Assembly (NCBI GenBank): GCA_023957155.1
Contig: JAMLHK010000007.1
Span: 1-64,000 of the forward strand
Direction of reading: 5' to 3'
DNA from: Chitinophagaceae bacterium
GTDB lineage: Bacteria; Bacteroidota; Bacteroidia; Chitinophagales; Chitinophagaceae
DNA length: 64,000 nucleotides
Part shown: piece by piece, positions 25,898-35,657 of the stretch
How positions within the stretch are numbered: position 1 is the stretch's first letter
Layout: each line of letters starts with the position of its first letter
Notes under the pieces: model-generated
What the model saw: only the letters and a program-made list of their open reading frames with translations
Told to the model about the DNA's origin: nothing
The model's database searches: none
Position numbers and translations under genes: made by a program

Positions 25898-27769
25898 TTA
25901 TCTCACACTTACATCATCTATATAAAACACCGCCTTTTTAACTTTTTCATCGGCTCCCAGCAGCGGAGGCTCCGGCTCTTCAACCGGCGTTGTCCGGGCA
26001 GGCGTATTGCGATAAGGTCCCGTTCTGAAAGATAAACGTTCAACAGATTTCACTGCTTCAGCCAGTGCTGCACGCGACAATACTTTTTTCCCGTTCAGCC
26101 AAAGATCGAATGATCCGCTCAGCTCAGCATTGATGCTAACCCGCAAATCATACCATGTATCTGCTTTATACTTTTCAATCTTTACAGACCGGCTTCCATT
26201 CATTACTTCAATTTCCCCTTTACTGTTAAAACTGATCCGCACCGGGCGATTGCCATAACGATCCGTAACATCAATAGATAATTCACCGTGACCGTTCTGC
26301 CGGGCAAATACTTTAAATTGAATATCCGTTTTCCTGGCTTCTTTAAAAACCCGTATTGCCCGCGCATAATCATAAGGATCTTCATCTGTTAACTGAAGGC
26401 TTTTATTGCCCTTACCCGGAAAGTCGGCCACCGTAACAGGGGCCCAATGTGGCGAATAAGTATTCCAGCCGGTTATCGCAGCGCCCGGCTGAAGTAAATT
26501 AAAATTTTCATTTACCGGGCCGGGAACATGATAGGAAACCGGCACCGGCACCCGGGTAACCCACATATCTTCCTTATTCATGCTGTAAGTGATCCACATA
26601 TCATTACCCGGCGGGTTGCCATTACCTTCTATTATCCCACGCGTATAACAGGGACCAAAATCCTTCCATCTTCCAAAAAAACGCCTCGGCGGCACTTCAC
26701 CCTGCACCAGCAGCATGTCATCAAAAATAATTCCATCGTCACTGGTTACCACGATCAAAGGATAGCGATACTCAGAATTATCTATCGGATTATAACACAT
26801 GGCATACCGGCCATCTTCTGTTTTTTGCCCCCAGTTTTTCCCTCCAGACATAATGAGCGTAGGCACCTTAACAGGAACAGAAAAGGTAGCTCCTTCATCG
26901 TCAGACAAAGCAGCTTTCGATTTCTTCCACAACATCACCACCTTTCCATCTTTACGATGAAAATAAGATAAGGCCGAAAGGTGATCATCATTCCGGTTTT
27001 CCGCATATAAGGGATCGTTGCCATCATCCTCATCTTTCCACTGTAATACCATCAGCTTATTCTCCAGCAACGACTCGCATGCCGCTACAAAACCGGTGTC
27101 TTTTGACCGGGTATAAAACGGATAAGCCGTATTGGTTTCATTCCAGGCAGAATGGCTCTCATAACGAATAAAATAAACCGGCCCCATACTTCCGTCTTTA
27201 TATAGTTCCCGTACTACCCTTCCAATGCCACCCTCCTGGAATGGATCCTCCGTGTGCCCGTAAAATGCAAGCGTAAGCAGCCGGCCGTTGGGTGCTACAT
27301 AAAAGCCCATTCGCTGGTGCATCATATAACTGTGATATCCTTCCGGAATTTTTACTCCCGCGGGAGGCTGATAGGGTGGAAATAAAACACGGGGAGCTTC
27401 CCAGTTGCGTCCATCGGTTGATGTGGTGATCAGTGTCTGACCCGGCGCAATATGCTCATCTACCGGGTTACTGAGGTATTGCAGGTAAAATTTCCCTTCC
27501 CAATAAGCCAGGTTGGGTGCATGATTATAGGTCCAGCCCGAATCGCTACCCATTCCCCCATACTTCCTGTTGGCACGCATTACCTGGATGCTTTCCGCGC
27601 CAACTGCCCAGCGCAGCCGTCCTTCATGCACAGACGGGTCAATCGTTACACCGCCTACATAACGAACAGGCTCTGAAGGGCTGCCGGTTTGGGCAATTAA
27701 ATCCGTACGCCATATAATGGGCAAAAGAAATACGGCACAATATAACCGGAGGAGAAAACGAAAATGCAT
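25898..27769 (-). CDS. BNR/sialidase-fold exported carbohydrate-active protein
   Basis: 623 aa from the ATG at 27769, which begins the signal peptide MHFRFLLRLYCAVFLLPII; the longer frame starts with TTG and overlaps a promoter box. A beta-propeller region (about 50-420) has Asp-box-like turns (TSTDGRNWEAP, SDDEGATF, TSDDGIIFDD), and a C-terminal beta-sandwich (about 440-620) resembles a laminin-G/carbohydrate-binding domain (SFDLWLNGKKV). It may be an exo-acting glycosidase or uronic-acid lyase of the rhamnose-glucuronate type; I cannot settle which. First gene of the leftward cluster. Confidence 0.65.
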   Translation of the reverse strand: MHFRFLLRLYCAVFLLPIIWRTDLIAQTGSPSEPVRYVGGVTIDPSVHEGRLRWAVGAESIQVMRANRKYGGMGSDSGWTYNHAPNLAYWEGKFYLQYLSNPVDEHIAPGQTLITTSTDGRNWEAPRVLFPPYQPPAGVKIPEGYHSYMMHQRMGFYVAPNGRLLTLAFYGHTEDPFQEGGIGRVVRELYKDGSMGPVYFIRYESHSAWNETNTAYPFYTRSKDTGFVAACESLLENKLMVLQWKDEDDGNDPLYAENRNDDHLSALSYFHRKDGKVVMLWKKSKAALSDDEGATFSVPVKVPTLIMSGGKNWGQKTEDGRYAMCYNPIDNSEYRYPLIVVTSDDGIIFDDMLLVQGEVPPRRFFGRWKDFGPCYTRGIIEGNGNPPGNDMWITYSMNKEDMWVTRVPVPVSYHVPGPVNENFNLLQPGAAITGWNTYSPHWAPVTVADFPGKGNKSLQLTDEDPYDYARAIRVFKEARKTDIQFKVFARQNGHGELSIDVTDRYGNRPVRISFNSKGEIEVMNGSRSVKIEKYKADTWYDLRVSINAELSGSFDLWLNGKKVLSRAALAEAVKSVERLSFRTGPYRNTPARTTPVEEPEPPLLGADEKVKKAVFYIDDVSVR

Positions 27770-27789
27770 AATCAATATATTGACAGATT

Positions 27790-27797
27790 CAAATATA
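27790..27797 (-). promoter_or_regulatory. -7 box (TATATTTG) for the carbohydrate cluster
   Basis: An exact TAnnTTTG on the minus strand, 20 bp before the ATG at 27769. It overlaps the alternative TTG start at 27802, which argues for the shorter protein. Confidence 0.55.
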
Positions 27798-27968
27798 TAC
27801 AATTACCTTTGCCCTATCCGTAATTTTTGTATTTATCTGTCGCCTCCGCTGCTATGTTTCTTTACAGGCAGGTATCTTAATCGGCCGGGAAAATCATACC
27901 GTCTTTACCGTAACCACTCCATTGAAATGAAAGAATATTTTAATTTTAATTGCTAATACCCGGGAATC

Positions 27969-28301
27969 ATGAATGTGGAAGAAATACGGGAATACTGCTT
28001 ATTAAAAGACCATGTGGAAGAATCTCAGCCTTTTGGCCCGGATACCGTAGTATTTAAAAGCGGGGGAAAAATATTTCTATTGCTCTCCTTAGATACCCAA
28101 CAACCACAGTTCAACGTAAAATGTGATCCCGATCATGCAGAGGAACTCAGAATGCGGTATACCTGTGTTTTACCCGGTTATCACATGAATAAAAAGCACT
28201 GGAATACAATTGTCGTAGACGGATCGGTTCCGTCCGGCTTATTAAAAGCATGGATTGATGACTCCTACCGCTTAGTGCAAAAAAAGAAAAAAGGGAAATG
28301 A
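27969..28301 (+). CDS. MmcQ/YjbR-family protein
   Basis: 110 aa. The fold signature is clear: MNVEEIREYCLLKDHVEESQPFG, then DTVVFKSGGKIFLLL, NVKCDPDHAEELRMRY, GYHMNKKHWNTIV and a final helix WIDDSYRLV. This CyaY-like family is DNA-binding in some members, and its physiological role is poorly known. Cytoplasmic. It converges with the DUF3817 gene. Confidence 0.88.
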   Translation: MNVEEIREYCLLKDHVEESQPFGPDTVVFKSGGKIFLLLSLDTQQPQFNVKCDPDHAEELRMRYTCVLPGYHMNKKHWNTIVVDGSVPSGLLKAWIDDSYRLVQKKKKGK

Positions 28302-28313
28302 CGCAATCCCGTA

Positions 28314-28631
28314 CTAAACACGGTCTGCCTGTTGTTCCTTTTTCAGTTCCCGGTCAAACACAAACGTACCGAAAGGCAGAAGCGAAGCGATAACAGCCAG
28401 TGCCACTTTACCGCGGTTCCAGCGATACTGCTTCCACACCTTCAACAATAAAACCATATACAGAACAAACAAGAGTCCGTGTACCCAGCCTGTATATTTT
28501 ACCACCTCCGGAAGCCCCGCAAAATATTTTAGCGGCATGGCTATACCTAATAAAACAAGGTAAGATATCCCTTCAGCAATTGCCGTTAACCTGAATCTGC
28601 CTAAAGTAGAATCCCATAAAGAAATACGCAT
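28314..28631 (-). CDS. DUF3817 small membrane protein
   Basis: 105 aa from the ATG at 28631; the longer frame to 28793 would overlap the next gene and has no membrane sense. Three hydrophobic helices (about 15-35, 45-65, 75-95) with EGISYLVLL and GWVHGLLFVLYMV match DUF3817 integral membrane proteins. Function unknown. Confidence 0.82.
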   Translation of the reverse strand: MRISLWDSTLGRFRLTAIAEGISYLVLLGIAMPLKYFAGLPEVVKYTGWVHGLLFVLYMVLLLKVWKQYRWNRGKVALAVIASLLPFGTFVFDRELKKEQQADRV

Positions 28632-28711
28632 CCCCAAATTTTTGGGCAAAGTAAAGGAAAAAAGCCCACGATACCCGCATAACCGGGCAACCGTACCGGT
28701 TCCCGGCTTAA

Positions 28712-29638
28712 TTAATAAGCCAGTATTGCCGAAAGGCTGTTTCCGTTGGGACCGGTCCATTCTAATTTGTAAAAATAATTTCCGGCAGGGCATGATACCG
28801 GGCTCCCCGAAGCATCAAGTCCGAACGTGGCAGTTGCGGTAACAGCGCCAACTGTATGTTTTATTGCTCCGCTGGTAAGCCGGAAGCTGCAATCCTGGCG
28901 AATCACCAAAGGATCAGTGATTGAGCTGGTAAATGCGGTACCGAACCGGTTGGTACCCCAAACGGCTACTTTACTATCGTTATTTTCTGTACGCATACCC
29001 AAAACAGTTGCCACAATACCGTTATTGTAAGTATAGATCCTCTTTTGAGCTACCTGCCATGTTCGCTTCGAGCCGTCTTTAAAAGTAAGGGATAAGCCGT
29101 TGCTGACTACAGTATGAACAACATCTCCATCCTGCGAAGACAATCCTATTAATGATCCGCCGCTGACATTAGTATAGGTTTGCTCTCCATTAACGGTAAT
29201 GCTCTTTTTATCACTTTTGCGTGTAATCTTAAAGTCTTTAAAAGACACCTTAAAAACAGCTCCTGCATTTTGTAATTCCATACCCTGGGCAACAGATAAC
29301 ACGATCACCCCTTCCCGAGACCGGTTTGGCAGACAATTCCCCCCATTATAAGTAATCGTAACTGTTCTCGGATTACTAATCAGATCTAATGCAACAGTAG
29401 CATCACAGATCATATTATCCTGCTGGCGCGGACTGATATTACTGCCTAAATCCATCATCTGGCTAACCTCCGTAAATACCCAGTCAATTTCTGATGTAAT
29501 AAACAATTCGTCATCAGAATGAACTGAAATCTCCGAATTATCTTTTGTTTCATCAGTAGAGTGATCTTTAGTACATGCGGTAAAACTCAGCAATAACGCC
29601 AATGAAAGTAACCTGAGAAAGGGAATATTCTGTTTCAT
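28712..29638 (-). CDS. Predicted lipoprotein, function unknown
   Basis: 308 aa. A lipoprotein signal ends LLLSFTAC (lipobox Cys near residue 22), so it is probably anchored in the outer membrane. The rest is beta-rich with no catalytic motif (VTITYNGGNCLPNRSREGVIVL, then a repeated ITV/KIT pattern and a C-terminal stretch with two cysteines). Similar proteins are common in Bacteroidota. Not in an obvious operon; its stop lies 80 bp before the DUF3817 start. Confidence 0.65.
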   Translation of the reverse strand: MKQNIPFLRLLSLALLLSFTACTKDHSTDETKDNSEISVHSDDELFITSEIDWVFTEVSQMMDLGSNISPRQQDNMICDATVALDLISNPRTVTITYNGGNCLPNRSREGVIVLSVAQGMELQNAGAVFKVSFKDFKITRKSDKKSITVNGEQTYTNVSGGSLIGLSSQDGDVVHTVVSNGLSLTFKDGSKRTWQVAQKRIYTYNNGIVATVLGMRTENNDSKVAVWGTNRFGTAFTSSITDPLVIRQDCSFRLTSGAIKHTVGAVTATATFGLDASGSPVSCPAGNYFYKLEWTGPNGNSLSAILAY

Positions 29639-30149
29639 ACACCATATTTTTATCGTGAAAGGACATTACCGGGCAACAATGAAAATGAATTGGTCCGGTC
29701 TAAGAGCCTTATTTAACGCAAACACCAAAACTTTTATTTCAGCGCAGCTCACCGCATCCCGGCACGCTGCAATATCCCGGGGATCAATTAAATCTAACAG
29801 CATGGTTTTTAAGGGATTGATAAAATGTTAAATAACGGAAAAGACAGTAAAGCCCGCAGAAGTACAGTACAATGTCTGATTTCAGCGGGTACCGGCACCA
29901 CCATTCTTACAAGCTGTTGAGTACTATAATCTTATACATTGAGAGGCTGCCCGGAAATTCATCAATTTAATATTCTGTATCTTTGCGGCATATTATTTAT
30001 GCACTTCAGTGTATGGAAACCATGACCAATTGAGCGGTTACCTTTTGTATTAAATTGTATTAAGGAGCACACTGAGCATCTTTATCCTTACTCCATTGCT
30101 TTGCTGCCATCTGATGGTATTTATAAACTAACATTTAAAAGACAGAAAC
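29639..30149. other. Intergenic region with a promoter box
   Basis: No gene over 30 codons convinces. A TATCTTTG -7 box is at 29976-29983 on the plus strand, and the next gene starts at 30150, so its transcript would have a leader of about 160 nt. No recognisable riboswitch. Confidence 0.45.
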
Positions 30150-30440
30150 ATGGTACGAAAAACCTATTTTAAGACCAAAGACTATTGCAAAGTGAAATTC
30201 ACGCTTAAACCGGCGCATGCAGAAACCGTTGAAATCCTGGGATTAAACAGTGACTGGCAGAACGCTATTGTGATGGGCAGAAAGAAGGATGGAACATTTA
30301 GTGCAGAGGTCAATCTTCCCAAAAATTCCAGGCACGAGTTCAAATACAGGATAAATGAAACGGAATGGGTGAATGAAACAGAAGCAGATGAACTCAATCC
30401 GAATATTTACGGGGGTACCAATAGTGTTATAACTATTTAA
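30150..30440 (+). CDS. Small isoamylase N-terminal/CBM48-like E-set protein
   Basis: 96 aa, only the E-set carbohydrate-binding domain: VKFTLKPAHAETVEILGLNSDWQ, then a middle KKDGTFSAEVNLPKN and HEFKYRINETEWVNE, ending NIYGGTNSVITI. This is the fold that precedes glycogen-branching and debranching enzymes and AMPK-beta, here with no enzyme attached. Probably a cytoplasmic glycogen-binding or regulatory protein. A hairpin terminator follows. Confidence 0.85.
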   Translation: MVRKTYFKTKDYCKVKFTLKPAHAETVEILGLNSDWQNAIVMGRKKDGTFSAEVNLPKNSRHEFKYRINETEWVNETEADELNPNIYGGTNSVITI

Positions 30441-30461
30441 CCGGGATATTCCCCAACCTTT

Positions 30462-30510
30462 CCAGGCCGGCACCTGATCCAGAAGCAGGTTTGCCGGCTT
30501 CTCATTTTAT
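30462..30510 (+). terminator. Terminator after the E-set gene
   Basis: GCCGGCACCTG pairs with CAGGTTTGCCGGC around a 9-nt loop, followed by TTCTCATTTT. The T run is imperfect. Confidence 0.5.
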
Positions 30511-30827
30511 ATGGAATTTTTCGGGTTGCCCCGGTTTGCTATCAGCAGATCAGACCATGCGATCTCCGCATTTGCCCAAAATAACATTGAATTTCTCCAT
30601 TCGTTGTAAGGAGTGCTTTTGGGATTTATTTGAAAAATTACCTTAGATTGCTTTTTTGAGTCAAATAAATTCATAAAAATGAGCAATATCGTTGCAGAGA
30701 TGCCTGATCCGGTGGGAAAAGGTCGCGCAATGTGCTACAGATGACGATTCCACTACAGCAGGGCCTTCTTTTTTAAAAGCATCACTTCAACCTTTTGTTA
30801 ATCATTATTTTCCCCCAATAAAAAAGT

Positions 30828-32447
30828 ATGAAACAACTATCCGCAGCCGCTACGATCATGTTTTGTGTTTTACTGGCATTTTTTATGCATGTAGCCAGGA
30901 CTTTTGCACAGACAGCTGAAACCCCTCTGGATTTAAAGCTATTGGGCACCCGGTCATGGATAAGGTTGGAATGGAATAATAATGCTCCGGGTGAGAAAGG
31001 ATATCATATCTACTGGTCAGCGAAGAATAAAAAACCTGCCAAACCCCAGGCAGTTGCAGATGCAAATACCACCCGTTATTATATACAGGACGTACAGCCG
31101 GAACAAAAATATTTTGTATGGGTGGAATCGAAGAAAGCGCATGGCAAAAATAATACAGCATACGGAGAAGCGGTTACAACTAAGCAATGGACGCTTGATC
31201 CCGATGAAGCCGGCCAATTAGATATACCCAGCTCAGCCGCTGTACCAGAAGGCATGAAATTGTTCTGGCACGATGAGTTCAATGATGCATTATTGAACCG
31301 CAATAAATGGTCAACCAATTATTATTCGAACATAGATTACCTCTATAAGATCAATTTCAGTAAGATGAAGGCCGACAGCCTTCCCCAGCCGGCTTATATA
31401 CTCAACGGGAAGACCATCAACCTCTTTACCAACGATGCGCTGCCGGCAGAAGTGTACGATATAAAGAACAGGAAAAAGATATCATCTATTCAAACTTACG
31501 ACTGGGGAAAGAATGAAAACCTGCTGGATAACAGCCGGGGCGGATATTTTGAAGTACGGGTAAAAAGAAGCAGCACCGGTAAACCGAGAGGATTGAATAC
31601 GGCCTTCTGGTTTGATTCACCGGGACCTGACCTGAAGTACTATCTCGAACAGGGTACGGTACTGGACGGAGTGAAAGGCATCCGTCCGAAAGGGCAGGTA
31701 TTTGAAATAGATGTGTTTGAATACCTGAATGCGCAGTTTGTACTGCATGGCCATGTAGATACTAATGGAAGGTTCCAGCGTAACCTCGCTACGCATATTG
31801 CAGAAGGATATAAGCATATAGATAACTGGGTAGTGCATGGAATACTATGGACACCTACTTCCATTAAGCATTATATCAATGGAAATTTGATCAAAGAATA
31901 TGCTGATAAAAATAAGATATATGCGCCCGACCATTTTATGAATGTGCTTTTAGGCAGTTATGGCGGTGGCGGCACGGTGAACATGGAAGTAGATTATATC
32001 CGGGGCTATCAATGGCCGCTGGAAGGAAATAACGAACTGCCTAATGGCGGAGCAGAATACAGCAGCCATATCCTTCCCTGGGAAGGAACAGCTACTGTTA
32101 GCCCCGATGCCGGAAGAACAGGGAAAGCCGGCTTTAAGCTGGAACCCGGACAAACGTTGTCCCAATATATTTACTTAAGCCCGTCAAAAGATTACCGGCT
32201 TACTTACCAAATAAAAGGAGAAGACACTCTTGAAGCTCAGGTAAATAATATTGCACCCGTATCAGGGGCGTTTGAAGATAGTACGCTGCAAGCCGCTGAA
32301 GCTTCTCTTTCATTTACAGGGCATGAGCTGTCATTTAAAACAGGTAAAGCCCATGAAAAAAATATGAAAACGATAAGAATTTCGTTTACCAATACAGGCA
32401 AGAGAGCCGTTTTTCTCGATGATATTTCCGTGGTAAAAAAACAATAA
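30828..32447 (+). CDS. Exported glycoside hydrolase family 16 enzyme with FN3 domain
   Basis: 539 aa with a signal peptide (to about residue 27, TFAQ). A fibronectin type III domain (about 35-115, SWIRLEWNNNAPGEKGYHIYW) precedes a GH16 catalytic domain (about 140-400). FEIDVFEY is the E-x-D-x-x-E catalytic signature, with WHDEFN and HIDNWVVHGILWTPTSIKHYINGN also typical. A carbohydrate-binding-like beta-sandwich (about 410-539) ends the protein. GH16 enzymes cut beta-1,3/1,4-glucans, agarose, carrageenan or porphyran; the substrate is not assignable here. It stands alone, away from the GH31 cluster. Confidence 0.82.
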   Translation: MKQLSAAATIMFCVLLAFFMHVARTFAQTAETPLDLKLLGTRSWIRLEWNNNAPGEKGYHIYWSAKNKKPAKPQAVADANTTRYYIQDVQPEQKYFVWVESKKAHGKNNTAYGEAVTTKQWTLDPDEAGQLDIPSSAAVPEGMKLFWHDEFNDALLNRNKWSTNYYSNIDYLYKINFSKMKADSLPQPAYILNGKTINLFTNDALPAEVYDIKNRKKISSIQTYDWGKNENLLDNSRGGYFEVRVKRSSTGKPRGLNTAFWFDSPGPDLKYYLEQGTVLDGVKGIRPKGQVFEIDVFEYLNAQFVLHGHVDTNGRFQRNLATHIAEGYKHIDNWVVHGILWTPTSIKHYINGNLIKEYADKNKIYAPDHFMNVLLGSYGGGGTVNMEVDYIRGYQWPLEGNNELPNGGAEYSSHILPWEGTATVSPDAGRTGKAGFKLEPGQTLSQYIYLSPSKDYRLTYQIKGEDTLEAQVNNIAPVSGAFEDSTLQAAEASLSFTGHELSFKTGKAHEKNMKTIRISFTNTGKRAVFLDDISVVKKQ

Positions 32448-32628
32448 GGGTATAGGTTTTAGTGTTGGTACCGTGCGTTAGCAGCTCTGCTACCAGGTAT
32501 TATTTATTTTTGCTAAAACTTTAGTCAGGCTAAGAGTACAGCGTGGAAGAAACAGCGGAACTTACAGGATTTGGTAAACAAACGACCGGAGAATAATAGC
32601 TAATAAATAAACCTCAAAAAACACCACT

Positions 32629-33168
32629 ATGGCAAAAGCATCAAAAGCTGCAATAATAGCCGATGAAGTAGTGATGAACAAAATTTACTACATCCGAAAG
32701 CAAAAGGTAATGCTGGACAGAGACTTAGCGGGACTATACGGAGTACAGGCGATCCGGTTAAGAGAGCAGGTAAAAAGAAATATAGAAAGGTTCCCTTCTA
32801 ATTTTATGTTCCGGCTTACGGAGAAAGAGGTAGAAGCTATGGTATCGCAAAATGCGATACCATCAAAAAAGCAGTTGGGCGGTTATCTCCCGTATGCTTT
32901 TACTGAACATGGAGTGTTGATGCTATCCAGTGTTTTAAGAAGTGAGAAAGCGATGCAGGTAAGCATCCGTGTTATAGAGATTTTTGTAAAGATGCGTGAG
33001 ATGTTGAGCTTCCATAAAGATATCCTGCTACAGTTACAGAAAGCAGAGAAAAAACTTACTGCACATGATGAAGACATACAGTTAATTTTCAAGTATCTTA
33101 AACAATTGCTTAATCCGCCGCAGGAGCCAAGACCACGCATAGGCTTCAGACGAAGCGATGAGCAATAA
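32629..33168 (+). CDS. ORF6N-domain DNA-binding protein
   Basis: 179 aa. Residues about 15-105 match the ORF6N domain: IYYIRKQKVMLDRDLAGLYGV, LREQVKRNIERFPSNFMFRL and the YAFTEHGVLMLSSVLRS block. The C-terminal 60 residues form a coiled coil. Such proteins are often phage- or element-borne regulators, but this one is in ordinary chromosomal context. The exact role is unknown. Confidence 0.85.
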   Translation: MAKASKAAIIADEVVMNKIYYIRKQKVMLDRDLAGLYGVQAIRLREQVKRNIERFPSNFMFRLTEKEVEAMVSQNAIPSKKQLGGYLPYAFTEHGVLMLSSVLRSEKAMQVSIRVIEIFVKMREMLSFHKDILLQLQKAEKKLTAHDEDIQLIFKYLKQLLNPPQEPRPRIGFRRSDEQ

Positions 33169-33230
33169 TAGTATCCATGCCGCTTCGTTACCGACTTTGC
33201 GCTTCGGGACAAAACCTTACAAACAAATTC

Positions 33231-33238
33231 TATCTTTG
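33231..33238 (+). promoter_or_regulatory. -7 box (TATCTTTG) of the MATE gene
   Basis: Exact TAnnTTTG match, 20 bp before the ATG at 33258. It supports that start over the upstream in-frame codon at 33177. Confidence 0.55.
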
Positions 33239-33257
33239 CCCTCATTCATTTTACTAC

Positions 33258-34592
33258 ATGAATCTATCCTTATGGGGCGAAGCGAAAAGCACCCTGCGTT
33301 TATCATTCCCGATCATCTTGGGTGAATTAGCCCAAATGGCGCTGCATATCATTGACACAGCGATGGTCGGTGCACTGGGCTATAAACAATTAGCAGCAGG
33401 CTCACTGGTATTGGCCGTTTTGAACATCCCTTTTGTTATCGGGATCGGGATGACCATTTCGGTTTCGCAACTGGTATCTATGTCACACGGACGAAAAGAC
33501 GGTCAGCAGGTATCACATTATTTTTACAATGGCTTCTGGCTATGCGCGGTAACTGCCGTTGTCATCTCTTTAGGACTTGTACTGGGAAAAAATATACTCT
33601 TCCATCTGAAACAGGACCCCGAAGTTGCCGCGCTGGCAGTTCCGTTCCTGGAGCTGATGGGCTGGAGTGTTATTCCCATGTTGTTGTTTATGGCGCTGAA
33701 ACAGTTTACCGATGGGCTGGAATATACCCGTACCGCAATGATCATATCCCTGGTAGCTCTTCCGGTGAATATATTTATTAACTGGCTCCTGATCTTCGGC
33801 AACTGGGGCTTTCCCCGGCTTGAGCTGGCAGGAGCCGGCTGGGGCACATTGATTACCCGTTCACTGATGTTCCTTACACTTGGGATAGTAATCTTATGGC
33901 ATCCTTTATTTCGCCGTTATGTTATTATCAGGAAGCGCCATTGGACACTCCGGTTAAAAACAATAAAAGAACTGCTGCACATCGGTGTACCAAGCAGCTT
34001 ACAGGTAGGAATGGAAGGTGGCGCCTTTGCAATATCAGGGATTCTCATTGGAACCATCGGGGCTACTGAGCAGGCAGCTCACCAGATTGCCCTGAGTTGC
34101 GCATCTTTCACGTTTATGGTATCTATGGGTCTTGCACAGGGCAGCTCGATAAGAGTAAGTAATGCCTATGGCGGAAGAAACAGTAACAAGATAACGGCAA
34201 TCGGAAAAAGCACTTTTATTATCGCCTTATTATATGGTACATGCTGTGCCGCTATCTTCATTGCATTCCGTAACCTTTTACCGCAGGCATTTAATGAAAA
34301 TGCCGGGGTGATCCGGATGGCTGCCCTGTTGCTGATTTATGCCGCTATATTCCAAATATCAGATTCTACCCAGGCTATTGCGGCAGGTTTGCTGCGAGGA
34401 ATTAAAGATGTAAAAGTGCCCACGCTGTTTATCGGTATAGCTTATTGGGTGGTGGGCATCCCGGTAGGGTATATCCTGGCATTTAACACGAGCTTAGGTG
34501 CATCAGGGATATGGGTTGGATTTATCGTAGGTCTTTCCTGTTCAAGCCTGTTATTGAGCTACCGGTTTTTAAGGATGGCCGGGAAAGTATAA
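33258..34592 (+). CDS. MATE-family multidrug/cation efflux transporter
   Basis: 444 aa from the ATG at 33258 (MNLSLWGEAKSTLRLSFPI). Twelve hydrophobic helices in two six-helix halves are visible. LGELAQMALHIIDTAMVGALG is the MatE signature of the first half, with the matching VGMEGGAFAISGILIGTIG at the second. Inner-membrane Na+- or H+-coupled exporter; substrate unknown. The upstream in-frame extension is ignored because a promoter box lies inside it. Confidence 0.9.
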   Translation: MNLSLWGEAKSTLRLSFPIILGELAQMALHIIDTAMVGALGYKQLAAGSLVLAVLNIPFVIGIGMTISVSQLVSMSHGRKDGQQVSHYFYNGFWLCAVTAVVISLGLVLGKNILFHLKQDPEVAALAVPFLELMGWSVIPMLLFMALKQFTDGLEYTRTAMIISLVALPVNIFINWLLIFGNWGFPRLELAGAGWGTLITRSLMFLTLGIVILWHPLFRRYVIIRKRHWTLRLKTIKELLHIGVPSSLQVGMEGGAFAISGILIGTIGATEQAAHQIALSCASFTFMVSMGLAQGSSIRVSNAYGGRNSNKITAIGKSTFIIALLYGTCCAAIFIAFRNLLPQAFNENAGVIRMAALLLIYAAIFQISDSTQAIAAGLLRGIKDVKVPTLFIGIAYWVVGIPVGYILAFNTSLGASGIWVGFIVGLSCSSLLLSYRFLRMAGKV

Positions 34593-34730
34593 CCAGCCAA
34601 TAAACAATAGCCCGTAAGGCCGGCTCATTGTTGATATGTACTTTATTTTTTTACTGATTTTTGTTTAAATCCAAAAAAGAATATATATCTTAACCTTTAC
34701 GATTGTTTTATAACTCCATAACCTTTTACC

Positions 34731-35615
34731 ATGAGTTCAGGTATCATTTCAAACATTTTATTACCCCTTGCTCTGGCCGTTATTATGCTTGGCCTGGGCC
34801 TTTCCCTGAAGATCGCTGACTTTAAACGTATTTTCCTGTATCCTAAAGCCATCCTGATCGGATCCTTTACGCAACTGGTACTACTCCCCATCCTGGGATT
34901 TACTATTGCTGCCCTCCTGTTAAAGAACAGCCCTGAACTTGCTATCGGTCTTATTATCCTTGCCATGTGCCCCGGAGGTCCCACGTCCAATCTGCTCACG
35001 CATCTTGCCAATGGTGATACGGCATTGTGTATTTCCCTTACAGCCATTTCAAGCATTGTAAAAATATTTACCATCCCCATTATGGTTAACATTGCCATAA
35101 TGCATTATATGGGTGTTGCTTCCGAATTTCATTTGGATGTGCTGAGCTCCATCCTGAAAATAGTTACAATTACCATTGTTCCTGCGGGTATTGGTATGCT
35201 GATCAAATCGTGGGCGCCCGCTTTTGCACAACGCGCCCAAAAGCCGGTCAAGATCATGTCTGCCATTTTTTTAATACTGGTTATCCTGGCTGCCATTTAC
35301 CAGGAAAGAGGAACAATAGTCCAATCTATGATCCTTGCCGGGCCGGCCGCTCTCCTGCTCAACATTTCGGGTATGCTGCTGGGTTATTACATTCCCCGTT
35401 TTTTCAGCCTGCCTTTAACACAACAAATTACCATCAGCATTGAAACAAGTATCCAGAACGGAACACTGGCTATTGCCATAGCCAGCAGCCCGCTTATGCT
35501 GGGTAATTCCACTATGGCTATACCGGCAGTAGTGTACAGCCTCATCATGTTTATCACTGCGGGAATATTCATTTCACTTGTCAACCGGAGGAAAGCTAAG
35601 CTGGCTGCTTCATAA
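34731..35615 (+). CDS. Bile acid:sodium symporter-family (BASS) transporter
   Basis: 294 aa, about nine to ten transmembrane helices. The family blocks LGLGLSL, GLIILAMCPGGPTSN (Na+-site Gly-Pro motif) and SIETSIQNGTLAIAIA (crossover helix with Glu and Gln) are all present. Family members import bile acids, pantoate, pyruvate or other organic anions with sodium; the bacterial substrate is unknown. It is single and convergent with the TauE/SafE gene. Confidence 0.9.
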   Translation: MSSGIISNILLPLALAVIMLGLGLSLKIADFKRIFLYPKAILIGSFTQLVLLPILGFTIAALLLKNSPELAIGLIILAMCPGGPTSNLLTHLANGDTALCISLTAISSIVKIFTIPIMVNIAIMHYMGVASEFHLDVLSSILKIVTITIVPAGIGMLIKSWAPAFAQRAQKPVKIMSAIFLILVILAAIYQERGTIVQSMILAGPAALLLNISGMLLGYYIPRFFSLPLTQQITISIETSIQNGTLAIAIASSPLMLGNSTMAIPAVVYSLIMFITAGIFISLVNRRKAKLAAS

Positions 35616-35657
35616 AAATCGAAACCGGCATTATAGCGTTATCAGAAGAGAGCATAT

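Noticed and set aside
32629-33168. ORF6N gene as a sign of a prophage
   Set aside because: No integrase, structural or lysis genes are near; ORF6N genes also occur alone in chromosomes.
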